From the NCBI RefSeq assembly GCF_001746295.1, contig NZ_MJAH01000014.1:121681-185680 (forward strand): DNA of 64,000 bases. Reading direction: 5' to 3'. The notes beneath the pieces were generated by a model. That model did not search any database. It was not told the DNA's origin and saw nothing but the letters and a program-made list of their open reading frames with translations. Below are positions 1 through 7,676 of the stretch, one piece after another; position 1 is the stretch's first letter, and the number at the start of each line of letters is the position of its first letter. The DNA is from Streptomyces sp. LUP47B. Lineage in GTDB: Bacteria > Actinomycetota > Actinomycetes > Streptomycetales > Streptomycetaceae. The position numbers and the translations under genes were made by a program.

Positions 1-53
1 CACTGGTCCGATTAATCAGTGGAAAAAGATCGTGCCGCCGACAGACTGATCCG

Positions 54-647
54 ATGGCCCCAACAGACCCCGGCACCGACCTCCGCCTCTACCTCCAGGA
101 CGCCCGCGACTCCCTGCTCCGTAAGCTCGACGGCCTTTCCGAGTACGACGTCCGCCGCCCCCTGACCCCGACCGGCACCAACCTCCTGGGGCTGGTCAAG
201 CACCTCGCCGGTGCCGAGGCGGTGTACTTCGGCGAGACCTTCGGCCGCCCGCTCCCCGGGGCCCAGCCCCTGTGGATCGCCGACGCCGCCGAACCGAACG
301 CCGACCTGTGGGCGACCCCCGAGGAGACCCGCGAGCAGATCGTCGACGGCTACCGCCGGGCCTGTGCCCACGCGGACGAGACCCTCGACTCCCTTCCCCT
401 GGACACCATGGGCCGCGTCCCCTGGCCCCCGCACTCCGAACTCACCCTCGGCCGCATCCTGATCCACATGATCGCCGAGAGCCACCGCCACGTCGGCCAC
501 GCCGACGTCGTACGCGAACTCGTCGACGGATCGGTGGGGCAGAGGGCGGAGGGAGACAACATGGCGCCGGGGGACGGGGAGTGGTGGGAGCAGTACCGGA
601 ACCGGGTGGAGGAGGCGGCGAGGAAGGCATCCGCGGCGGGCAACTGA
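54..647 (+). CDS. DinB-like (DUF664) metal-dependent enzyme
   Basis: A 197-residue cytosolic protein with the four-helix DinB/DUF664 layout. His50 lies in a KHLAGAE segment, and a C-terminal cluster ESHRHVGHAD carries His144, His146 and His149; such histidines bind a divalent metal in this family. Several actinobacterial relatives are thiol transferases that use mycothiol, but the substrate here cannot be read from sequence. The start is the ATG at 54, and no strong ribosome site precedes it. The first 21 bases of the window contain a CACTG/CAGTG inverted pair that may belong to an upstream unit. The gene converges on the LacI regulator. Confidence 0.85.
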   Translation: MAPTDPGTDLRLYLQDARDSLLRKLDGLSEYDVRRPLTPTGTNLLGLVKHLAGAEAVYFGETFGRPLPGAQPLWIADAAEPNADLWATPEETREQIVDGYRRACAHADETLDSLPLDTMGRVPWPPHSELTLGRILIHMIAESHRHVGHADVVRELVDGSVGQRAEGDNMAPGDGEWWEQYRNRVEEAARKASAAGN

Positions 648-655
648 ACCCACCT

Positions 656-712
656 GAGGGGCTGCGACTGCCGCCGCTTCGGCGCGACCGGCCCCCACCG
701 GCCCGCACCCGC
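656..712. repeat. Diverged copy of a common Streptomyces intergenic element
   Basis: The spacer between the convergent DinB and LacI genes contains a GCGCGACCGGCCCCCACCGG-type tract like that at 16186-16220. I recognise this pattern from many Streptomyces intergenic regions; the match is partial. Confidence 0.35.
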
Positions 713-722
713 CCACACCTCC

Positions 723-1769
723 TCAGCCCCGCGGTACCCCCGAAGACCCCCGAACCATCAGCTCCCCCCGAACCGTCGCGATCCCCCCGGGCGGCGGCTC
801 CTCCCGTCCCATCGCGATCCGCCCCGCCCGGGCCCCCGCCTCCGCCAGCGGCAACCGCACCGTCGTCAGGGCAGGCACCGCGTCGATGCTGAACGGCAGG
901 TCGTCGAACCCGGCGACGGACACGTCCTCCGGAATCCGCAGCCCGGAGTCCCGCAGGGCCGCGCACGCGCCCAGCGCGACGGAGTCGTTCGCGGCCACCA
1001 CGGCGGTCAGCGACGGATCCCGCCGCAGCAGTTCCAGCGTGGCCTCGTACCCGGACCGTCGGTCGTAGCGGCCATGGACGGTCCACCGCGGGTCCTCGGT
1101 GATCCCGTGCGCCTCCAGCGCCGCCCGGTGTCCCTCCAGCCGGTGCCGGGTCGTGGTGCGCTCCTCCGGTCCCGCGATGTACCCGAGCCGCCGGTGCCCG
1201 AGCCCGATGAGGTGCTCGGTGAGTTCCTTGCCCCCGCCGCGGTTGTCGAAGGTCAGCGCGAACGCCCCGGTCTCCGGCGCCGGCGGCCGCCCGCACAGCA
1301 CGATCCGCGTCCCGGCGTCCGCGAGCTTGCGCAGCTTGGCGGACATCGCGGCCTTGTGCGGCGCGTCCTCCACCGCCCCACCCGTCAGGACGACCGCCGC
1401 CGCCCGCTGCCGCTGCAGCAGGGTGAGATACGTCAGCTCCCGCTCCGGGGAGCCCCCCGTGTTGCAGACGACGCCGAGCCGCTCACCGCCCGCGCGCCCG
1501 CCCGGCCCGCCGATCTCCGACTGGATCGCACCGGCCATGATCCCGAAGAAGGGGTCCGCGATGTCGTTCACGAGGATTCCGACCAGGTCCGACGTGGCGG
1601 CGGCGAGCGAGCTCGCCGGACCGTTGAGCACGTAGTCCAGCTCGTCCACGGCCCGCAGTACCCGCTCACGCGTGGTCGCGGCCACGGGGTAGTTCCCGTT
1701 CAACACGCGCGACACCGTCGCGGGGGAGACCTGGGCGCGGGCCGCCACGTCCGCCAGGGTCACCGTCAT
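723..1769 (-). CDS. LacI-family transcriptional regulator of sugar/inositol genes
   Basis: A repressor of 348 residues. The N-terminal LacI HTH reads TLADVAARAQVSPATVSRVLN, followed by a periplasmic-binding-protein-like effector domain (VGILVNDIADPFFG, RRLGYIAGP, VAANDSVALG, VAGFDDLPFS). I chose the ATG at 1769 over an in-frame start 33 bases upstream because GGAGG sits 8 bases before it and the HTH begins directly. It is divergent from the Gfo/Idh/MocA operon at 2035. The shared spacer holds a 15-bp operator-like site at 1956-1970 that recurs in front of the inositol genes, which suggests autoregulation and control of both operons. The effector is unknown. Confidence 0.9.
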   Translation of the reverse strand: MTVTLADVAARAQVSPATVSRVLNGNYPVAATTRERVLRAVDELDYVLNGPASSLAAATSDLVGILVNDIADPFFGIMAGAIQSEIGGPGGRAGGERLGVVCNTGGSPERELTYLTLLQRQRAAAVVLTGGAVEDAPHKAAMSAKLRKLADAGTRIVLCGRPPAPETGAFALTFDNRGGGKELTEHLIGLGHRRLGYIAGPEERTTTRHRLEGHRAALEAHGITEDPRWTVHGRYDRRSGYEATLELLRRDPSLTAVVAANDSVALGACAALRDSGLRIPEDVSVAGFDDLPFSIDAVPALTTVRLPLAEAGARAGRIAMGREEPPPGGIATVRGELMVRGSSGVPRG

Positions 1770-1955
1770 CTCGTCGTCCTCCGGTCGCGCGCCGCAGCGC
1801 ATCTCAGTCGTACTCCGTCGTACACGCGGGCACCAAGGTCCCGGTTCCGAGCCGACCTTAAGGCCAATGCGCCCAGCTGTTCGCCCCCTCGAACAACTCG
1901 CCCGGTTCGCGGTCTTGTCCAGACCGCTGGTCAGAGGCTAGCTTCTTCCTAGATA

Positions 1956-1970
1956 GAAAGCGCTTGCTGT
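1956..1970 (-). promoter_or_regulatory. Putative LacI operator, copy 1
   Basis: Read on the minus strand the site is ACAGCAAGCGCTTTC, with the palindromic AAGCGCTT core typical of LacI-family operators. It lies between the divergent LacI gene and the GTG at 2035. Fourteen of 15 bases match the site at 23956-23970. Confidence 0.65.
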
Positions 1971-2034
1971 AACGCTCATCAGTGGAGCGTGCGCGGCGCG
2001 CACGACCGCGTACGACTCCTACGAAGGGAATGAC

Positions 2035-3186
2035 GTGACACGCAAGACGGTGCGTATCGCCATGAACGGTGTGACGGGACGCATGGGCTACCGCCAGCAC
2101 CTCGTCCGCTCGATCCTCGCCATCCGCGAGCAGGGCGGTCTCGACCTGGGCGACGGCACGGTGCTGTGGCCCGAGCCGATCCTGGTGGGCCGCCGCGAGC
2201 ACGCCCTCAAGGCCCTCGCCGAGCAGCACGGCATCGAGCACATCTCCACCGACGTGGACGCGGTCCTCGCCGACCCGACCGTCGACATCTACTTCGATGC
2301 CCAGGTCACCTCCGCCCGCGAGCAGGCGATCAAGAAGGCGATCGAGGCGGGCAAGCACATCTACACGGAGAAGCCCACCGCCACCGGCCTGGAGGGTGCC
2401 CTGGAGCTGGCCCGTCTGGCCAATGAGAAGGGCATCAAGCACGGCGTCGTCCAGGACAAGCTCTTCCTCCCCGGCCTGCTCAAGCTGAAGCGCCTCATCG
2501 ACGGCGGCTTCTTCGGCCGGATCCTCTCGATCCGCGGCGAGTTCGGCTACTGGGTCTTCGAGGGCGACTGGCAGTCCGCCCAGCGCCCCTCGTGGAACTA
2601 CCGGGCCGAGGACGGCGGTGGCATCGTTGTCGACATGTTCCCGCACTGGGAGTACGTGCTCCACGAGCTCTTCGGCCGGGTGAAGTCCGTCCAGGCCCTC
2701 ACCGCCACCCACATCCCGCAGCGCTGGGACGAGAACGACAAGCCGTACGACGCCACCGCCGACGACGCCGCCTACGGCATCTTCGAGCTCGAGGGCGGCG
2801 CCATCGCCCAGATCAACTCCTCCTGGGCCGTCCGCGTCAACCGCGACGAGCTCGTCGAGTTCCAGGTCGACGGCACCGAGGGCTCCGCCGTCGCCGGTCT
2901 GCGCAACTGCCGTGTCCAGCACCGCAGCGCCACCCCCAAGCCGGTCTGGAACCCGGACATCCCCGCCACCGAGGTCTTCCGCGACCAGTGGCAGGAGGTC
3001 CCGGACAACGTCGAGTTCGACAACGGCTTCAAGGCCCAGTGGGAGCTCTTCCTGAGGCACGTCTACGCCGACGCGCCCTACCAGTGGGACCTCCTGGCCG
3101 GCGCCCGGGGCGTCCAGCTCGCCGAACTGGGCCTGAAGTCCTCGGCCGAGGGCCGCCGTTTCGACGTACCGGAGATCTCGCTGTGA
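2035..3186 (+). CDS. Gfo/Idh/MocA-family NAD(P)-dependent sugar dehydrogenase
   Basis: A 383-residue oxidoreductase. The N-terminal Rossmann segment reads RIAMNGVTGRMGYRQHL, and the family motif EKP lies in HIYTEKPTA (about residues 103-112). The C-terminal Gfo/Idh/MocA sheet carries the substrate site (EDGGGIVVDMFPHWEYV). The family oxidises sugars, inositols or sugar acids at a ring hydroxyl. It could supply the inositol 2-dehydrogenase step otherwise missing from the inositol operon at 24 kb, but that is inference from the shared operator. It starts at a GTG with GAAGGGA upstream. First gene of a three-gene operon; its TGA overlaps the next GTG by 4 bp. Confidence 0.9.
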   Translation: MTRKTVRIAMNGVTGRMGYRQHLVRSILAIREQGGLDLGDGTVLWPEPILVGRREHALKALAEQHGIEHISTDVDAVLADPTVDIYFDAQVTSAREQAIKKAIEAGKHIYTEKPTATGLEGALELARLANEKGIKHGVVQDKLFLPGLLKLKRLIDGGFFGRILSIRGEFGYWVFEGDWQSAQRPSWNYRAEDGGGIVVDMFPHWEYVLHELFGRVKSVQALTATHIPQRWDENDKPYDATADDAAYGIFELEGGAIAQINSSWAVRVNRDELVEFQVDGTEGSAVAGLRNCRVQHRSATPKPVWNPDIPATEVFRDQWQEVPDNVEFDNGFKAQWELFLRHVYADAPYQWDLLAGARGVQLAELGLKSSAEGRRFDVPEISL

Positions 3187-4337
3187 CGATCCGACTCCCT
3201 GCCGGTGACGGGGGATTGCGGGCCTACGAGCCCCGCGAGGAACCCTTCGCCGCCACCCCCGGCACCCCCTTCACCTCCCGTACGGTCTTCTCGGCGGCGC
3301 ACGTCGTCGCCGACCCGTTCGCCGACTCCACGCCGGACTCCCCGGCCGCCGTCGACTGGGACGCCACCCTCGCCTTCCGCCGCCACCTGTGGTCGCACGG
3401 GCTCGGGGTCGCCGAGGCGATGGACACCGCCCAGCGCGGGATGGGCCTGGACTGGGCGGGTGCGGCCGAGCTGATCCGCCGCAGCGCCGCCGAGGCCAGG
3501 TCGGTCGGCGGCCTCATCGCCTGCGGTGTCGGCACCGACCAGCTCACCGGTCCCGCGACCCTGGACGAGGTCCGGGCCGCCTACGAGGAGCAGCTCGCCC
3601 TCGTCGAGGAGTCCGGCGCCCAGGCCATCCTGATGGCCTCCCGGGCCCTCGCGGCCACGGCGAAGAGCCCCGAGGACTACCTGGAGGTCTACGGCCACCT
3701 CCTGCGCCAGTCCGCCGAGCCGGTCGTCCTGCACTGGCTGGGCCCGATGTTCGACCCGGCGCTGGAGGGCTACTGGGGGTCGAGCGACCTGGACGCCGCC
3801 ACAGATACGTTCCTCGAGGTCATCGCGGCCCACCCGGACAAGGTCGACGGCATCAAGGTCTCGCTCCTCGAAGCCCGGCGCGAGATCGACATCCGCCGCC
3901 GGCTCCCGCAGGGTGTCCGCTGCTACACGGGTGACGACTTCAACTACCCCGAGCTGATCGCGGGTGACGAGCAGGGCTTCAGCCACGCGCTGCTCGGCAT
4001 CTTCGACCCGCTGGGCCCGCTGGCGGCCGAGGCGGTCCGTGTCCTGGACACCGGTGACGCCAAGGGCTTCCGCGAACTCCTCGACCCCACCGTCGAGTTG
4101 TCCCGGCACCTCTTCCAGGCACCCACTCGCTTCTACAAGACGGGCGTGGTCTTCCTGGCCTGGCTGGCCGGCCACCAGTCGCACTTCACGATGGTCGGCG
4201 GCCTCCAGTCGGCCCGCTCCCTCCCGCACTTCGCGCGCGCCTACGAACTCGCCGACGGCCTGGGCCTGTTCCCGGACCCCAAGCTGGCGGAGGAGCGGAT
4301 GAAGAACCTGCTGTCCCTGTACGGAGTGAACCAGTGA
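3183..4337 (+). CDS. DUF993 family protein (TIM-barrel, dihydrodipicolinate-synthase-like)
   Basis: A 384-residue protein of the DUF993 family, which is related to class I aldolase/DHDPS-type barrels. Visible landmarks are DWAGAAELIRRSAAEA, a VVLHWLGPMFDP segment, and KVDGIKVSLLE, whose lysine is a Schiff-base candidate. The start is the GTG at 3183, which overlaps the preceding TGA; the reading frame stays open upstream, but only this start makes a sensible family N-terminus. It sits between a sugar dehydrogenase and a sugar-phosphate isomerase, so it probably cleaves or rearranges the oxidised product. The actual reaction is unknown. Confidence 0.85.
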   Translation: MTIRLPAGDGGLRAYEPREEPFAATPGTPFTSRTVFSAAHVVADPFADSTPDSPAAVDWDATLAFRRHLWSHGLGVAEAMDTAQRGMGLDWAGAAELIRRSAAEARSVGGLIACGVGTDQLTGPATLDEVRAAYEEQLALVEESGAQAILMASRALAATAKSPEDYLEVYGHLLRQSAEPVVLHWLGPMFDPALEGYWGSSDLDAATDTFLEVIAAHPDKVDGIKVSLLEARREIDIRRRLPQGVRCYTGDDFNYPELIAGDEQGFSHALLGIFDPLGPLAAEAVRVLDTGDAKGFRELLDPTVELSRHLFQAPTRFYKTGVVFLAWLAGHQSHFTMVGGLQSARSLPHFARAYELADGLGLFPDPKLAEERMKNLLSLYGVNQ

Positions 4338-5164
4338 CCGACCTGTCCCGCTTCTCCATCAACCAGATGACGGTCAAGCAGCTGTCGATGCCGGAACTGG
4401 TCGAGGCCTGCGGCGAGTTGGGCGTCGTCAACGTCGGTCTGTGGCGCGAGCCCGTCCAGACGTACGGCCTGGAGGCGACGGCCAAACTGGTCCGCGACGC
4501 GGGCCTCACGGTCACCACGCTGTGCCGGGGCGGCTTCTTCACGGCGATCGACCCGGACGAGCGGGCCGCGGCGCTGGACGACAACCGCCGTGCGGTCGAC
4601 GAGGCGGCCACCCTCGGCACCGACACGCTGGTCCTGGTCTCGGGCGGCCTCCCGGCCGGCTCCAAGGACCTGCACGGCGCCCGTGAGCGCATCGCGGACG
4701 CGCTGTCCGTCCTGGGCCCGTACGCCGAGGAGCACGGGGTGCGGCTGGCCATCGAGCCGCTGCACCCCATGTACGCCTCGGACCGCTGCGTGGTCTCGAC
4801 GCTCACCCAGGCCCTCGACCTCGCGGAGCGCTTTCCCGCCCAGCAGGTCGGCGTCACGGTGGACACGTACCACATCTGGTGGGACGACAACGCGCCCGCG
4901 CAGATCGCCCGCGCGGGCGCCGGCGGCCGTATCCACACCTTCCAGCTCGCGGACTGGACGACCCCGCTGCCGGAGGGAGTGCTGAACGGCCGCGGACAGA
5001 TCGGCGACGGCGCGATCGACATGCGGGAGTGGCAGCGCTACGTCGAGGCGGCCGGCTACACGGGCGCCATCGAGGTCGAACTGTTCAACGACGTGCTGTG
5101 GGCCCGCGACGGCCGCGAGGTGCTCACCGAGACCGCCGAACGGTTCGTGGCCCACACGCTCTGA
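4334..5164 (+). CDS. Sugar phosphate isomerase/epimerase (xylose-isomerase-like TIM barrel)
   Basis: A 276-residue AP-endonuclease-2/xylose-isomerase-like barrel protein. Metal and substrate elements typical of IolE/IolI-like enzymes are visible: LAIEPLHPMYASDR, VGVTVDTYHIWWDDN, IHTFQLADW and GAIEVELFNDVLWARDG. It starts with a GTG that overlaps the DUF993 stop by 4 bp, so translation is coupled. As the last gene of the operon it is followed directly by a hairpin at 5173-5203. The reaction is most likely an epimerisation or isomerisation of a keto-sugar; the substrate is not deducible. Confidence 0.85.
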   Translation: MTDLSRFSINQMTVKQLSMPELVEACGELGVVNVGLWREPVQTYGLEATAKLVRDAGLTVTTLCRGGFFTAIDPDERAAALDDNRRAVDEAATLGTDTLVLVSGGLPAGSKDLHGARERIADALSVLGPYAEEHGVRLAIEPLHPMYASDRCVVSTLTQALDLAERFPAQQVGVTVDTYHIWWDDNAPAQIARAGAGGRIHTFQLADWTTPLPEGVLNGRGQIGDGAIDMREWQRYVEAAGYTGAIEVELFNDVLWARDGREVLTETAERFVAHTL

Positions 5165-5172
5165 AGCGGGAG

Positions 5173-5203
5173 CCGGAGGGGAATCCCGGGAGTTCCCCTC
5201 CGG
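5173..5203. terminator. Hairpin terminator between convergent genes
   Basis: An 11-bp perfect stem (CCGGAGGGGAA with TTCCCCTCCGG) encloses a 9-base loop. It lies between the isomerase stop and the stop of the convergent DUF1963 gene, so it can serve both. Confidence 0.75.
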
Positions 5204-5218
5204 TCCTCTCCAAAGCCC

Positions 5219-6121
5219 CTACGGATTCCGGAACACCGTCGTGAACGCGCGGTCGAAGCGCCGTGCCGCCAGGTCCGCGCGCTGGATGGACCAGTGGACG
5301 GTGGCGCCCTCCAAGCCGTCGATCCACGGATCCCACTCGGCGAGCAGCACCCAGTCGGCGAGGTCGTCCGACACCGGCTCGCGACGGCCCGCTTCCGCCT
5401 CCCTCAGCGCGCAGGTCATCGCCCTCCCGACGGGGTCGGTGTCGACGGCCTCCTGGTCGGCGTACCCGCCGAGCCGGAGCCGCCCCGAGGAGGCGATGTC
5501 GTCGTAGGTCTCGGCCCACACCTCGGCCAGTTCCTCGGAGCGCGGATGCCCGGGCAGCGGCACCCAGCGGGGCTCCTCGGGGATCTCGACCCAGTAGTGG
5601 TACGGCAGCGAGACGTCGACCGTCGCCCTGAGCGTGTCCTGCGGGAACTGCGCGAAGACCTCCTGGTACTCGTCGTCGTTCTCGAACCAGGCCCATCCCT
5701 CCTTGTCCCGCTCCTCCACGGCTGTCCCGGCGGGGACGTACACCACGTTCCCCATGTCGGTCAGGTCGCCGAAGTCCTCGGGATAGGTGAACAGCAGCAG
5801 CCGGCCGTCGGGCGGGAGGGGGAGGTCCGTCGCATCCGCGGGCAGGGCCGCGAGATCAATGGTGGCGACGAAGGGGTAGTAGGGGTGCGGTGTCCCGACG
5901 GGAAGCATCAGCGGCCCCCCGAACCGCCCCACGACCGGCCCGTCCCCGCCCGTCCCCAGCGTCGCGCAGGGCCGGGCGGTGTCCATCCACCGCTCCACGT
6001 CCTCGGCGGGTATCCCTCGCGCGAGGGCCTTGTCACGGAAGGGACGTAACCTGTCCCGCATTTCCTCAGGAGTCACAGGAGTCACAGGAGTCACAGGAGT
6101 CACAGGAGTCACAGGAGTCAT
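5219..6121 (-). CDS. DUF1963 (YwqG-like) protein with repeat-encoded N-terminus
   Basis: A 300-residue cytosolic protein of the DUF1963/YwqG family. Landmarks are KIDL-like FVATIDLAALP, LLLFTYPEDFGD, LLGGYADQEAVDTDP and VLLAEWDPW; the molecular function is unknown. From the ATG at 6121 the first 18 residues are a TPV repeat produced by six copies of a 9-bp unit. Internal GTG codons in the repeat and an ATG at 6061 (residue 21, just before the conserved region) are alternative starts. None has a convincing ribosome site, so the true start is uncertain. Confidence 0.8.
   Translation of the reverse strand: MTPVTPVTPVTPVTPVTPEEMRDRLRPFRDKALARGIPAEDVERWMDTARPCATLGTGGDGPVVGRFGGPLMLPVGTPHPYYPFVATIDLAALPADATDLPLPPDGRLLLFTYPEDFGDLTDMGNVVYVPAGTAVEERDKEGWAWFENDDEYQEVFAQFPQDTLRATVDVSLPYHYWVEIPEEPRWVPLPGHPRSEELAEVWAETYDDIASSGRLRLGGYADQEAVDTDPVGRAMTCALREAEAGRREPVSDDLADWVLLAEWDPWIDGLEGATVHWSIQRADLAARRFDRAFTTVFRNP
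6067..6120. repeat. 9-bp tandem repeat at a translation start
   Basis: Six exact head-to-tail copies of CAGGAGTCA; on the coding strand they give repeated Thr-Pro-Val. The array abuts the ATG of the DUF1963 gene, so slippage would change the N-terminal length in steps of three residues without a frameshift. Confidence 0.95.
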
Positions 6122-6160
6122 GGGGGAACCGTAGAGGCGGGCACCGACACCCGGGCATTT

Positions 6161-6193
6161 CGAAGGGGCCCGGTCGATGACCGAGCCCCTTCG
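6161..6193. terminator. Terminator of the ribose operon
   Basis: A 15-bp stem (CGAAGGGGCCCGGTC with GACCGAGCCCCTTCG, one G-U pair) with a 3-base loop. It lies 126 bp beyond the rbsD stop and before the DUF1963 gene. Confidence 0.7.
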
Positions 6194-6318
6194 GGTTTCC
6201 CCTCCCCATCAGAACCCCCGCGATCCCCCCAGATCCCCCTCCAAGAGTCCTGATGCCAAGTACGACCGGCCAGGTGGACGGAGGGTTGTACGGGTCTCCG
6301 GATTTTTTTCCGCGGACG

Positions 6319-6708
6319 TCAGAAGAACACCCCGCACCTGAGGAGCACGTTCGCGTACGGCCGGGCCTCCCCCGTGCGTACGACCAGCCGCGCGCCCGCC
6401 GACAGCTCCTTGAGCTTCTCGTGGGAGACCAGGTGCAGTGCGGGCAGGCGGGCGTCCAGCAGTTCCGCGGCCGCCGGATTGGCGCCCCGCACCTCCGCCG
6501 CCGCCGTCCCCCCTTCCACGACCAGCTCGGCGAGCAGCCCATCGAGGACCTCCGCGAACGACGGCACCCCGGCCCGGAAAGCCAGGTCGACCACGCGCGG
6601 CCCGTCGGGGATCGGCATCCCGGCGTCACACACCAGCACCCCGTCCCCGTGCCCCAGCTCGGCGAGCGCGCCGGAGAGATGACGGTTCAGTATTCCGGCC
6701 TTCTTCAT
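6319..6708 (-). CDS. rbsD: D-ribose pyranase RbsD
   Basis: A 129-residue protein matching the full RbsD length. It interconverts the pyranose and furanose forms of D-ribose so that ribokinase can act. The family start MKKAGILNRHL, His20 (the catalytic position in the family), Asp28 in LVCDAGMPIPDG, and the C-terminal EARPYANVLLRCGVFF are all present. The ATG overlaps the rbsK stop by 4 bp. Last gene of the ribose operon. Confidence 0.95.
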   Translation of the reverse strand: MKKAGILNRHLSGALAELGHGDGVLVCDAGMPIPDGPRVVDLAFRAGVPSFAEVLDGLLAELVVEGGTAAAEVRGANPAAAELLDARLPALHLVSHEKLKELSAGARLVVRTGEARPYANVLLRCGVFF

Positions 6709-7610
6709 ACGGCCTCGACCTCCTCCGCCGTGGGGAAGGAGTCCTGCGCACCCTCCCGGGTCACCGCGACCGCCCCGACCCGCGACGCGTACGCGGCCGC
6801 CTCCGGCAGTGCGGAACCGGCTCCGAGACGGAACGCCAGCGCCGCCGTGAAGGCGTCCCCCGCACCCGTCGTGTCCACGGCGTCCACCTTCACCGACGCC
6901 ACCCGGGTCACGGCCCCGGAGGAGGAGGCCACCAACGACCCCTCCGCGCCCAGCGTCACCACCACCGACCGCGGCCCCTTCGCGAGCAGCAGCCGCGCCC
7001 AGTCCTCCGGCGCGTCGCTCACACGCGCGTCCCCGAGGATCACCTTCGCCTCGTGCTCGTTGACGATCAGCGGATCGCAGGCCGCGAGGACCTCGGTCGG
7101 CAGCGGCCGCGGCGGCGACGGGTTCAGCACGAACCGGCTGCCCGGCGCCAGATTCCGTACGACCTCCACGACCGTCTCCAGCGGGATCTCCAGCTGGGCC
7201 GACACCACCCGCGAGGCGTGGAAGAGGCTGACCGCGCTCCGTACGTCCCCCGGCGTGAGGCGCCCGTTGGCGCCCGGCGACACCACGATGCTGTTGTCGC
7301 CCGACGGGTCGACGGTGATCAGCGCCACCCCCGTCGGCGCCCCGCCCACCAGCACACCCACCGTGTCGACCCCGGCCGCCTGCTGCGAGTCCAGCAGCAG
7401 CCGGCCGTGACCGTCGTCGCCGACGCGGGCCAGCAACGCCGTACGCGCGCCCAACCGGGCAGCCGCGACCGCCTGGTTGGCGCCCTTGCCCCCCGGGTGC
7501 ACGGCCAGGTCCGAGCCGAGCACCGTCTCGCCGGCGCCCGGCCGCCGCTCCACGCCGATCACCAGGTCGGCGTTGGCCGACCCCACGACCAGAAGGTCGT
7601 AGTCGTACAT
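6705..7610 (-). CDS. rbsK: Ribokinase RbsK
   Basis: A 301-residue PfkB-family kinase that phosphorylates ribose to ribose-5-phosphate. The N-terminal VVGSANADLVI and GGKGANQAVAAARLG substrate motifs are present, as is the C-terminal VDTTGAGDAF signature with the catalytic Asp. It is translationally coupled to rbsD and follows the transporter fusion after a 66-bp gap. This pairing with rbsD and the transporter defines a ribose rather than fructose or adenosine kinase. Confidence 0.95.
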   Translation of the reverse strand: MYDYDLLVVGSANADLVIGVERRPGAGETVLGSDLAVHPGGKGANQAVAAARLGARTALLARVGDDGHGRLLLDSQQAAGVDTVGVLVGGAPTGVALITVDPSGDNSIVVSPGANGRLTPGDVRSAVSLFHASRVVSAQLEIPLETVVEVVRNLAPGSRFVLNPSPPRPLPTEVLAACDPLIVNEHEAKVILGDARVSDAPEDWARLLLAKGPRSVVVTLGAEGSLVASSSGAVTRVASVKVDAVDTTGAGDAFTAALAFRLGAGSALPEAAAYASRVGAVAVTREGAQDSFPTAEEVEAV

Positions 7611-7676
7611 GAGTGACTCCCCTAGTCAGTGACGCGGGGCGGGCAGTCGAAGCGACCGCCCGCCCGTGCGCCGTCG

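Noticed and set aside
1858..3060. A 400-codon open frame on the minus strand
   Set aside because: It is the antisense shadow of the Gfo/Idh/MocA gene; its translation is low-complexity and has no domain.
6067..6120. CRISPR-like regular repeat
   Set aside because: The 9-bp units are directly abutting without spacers and there are no cas genes; it is a coding minisatellite.
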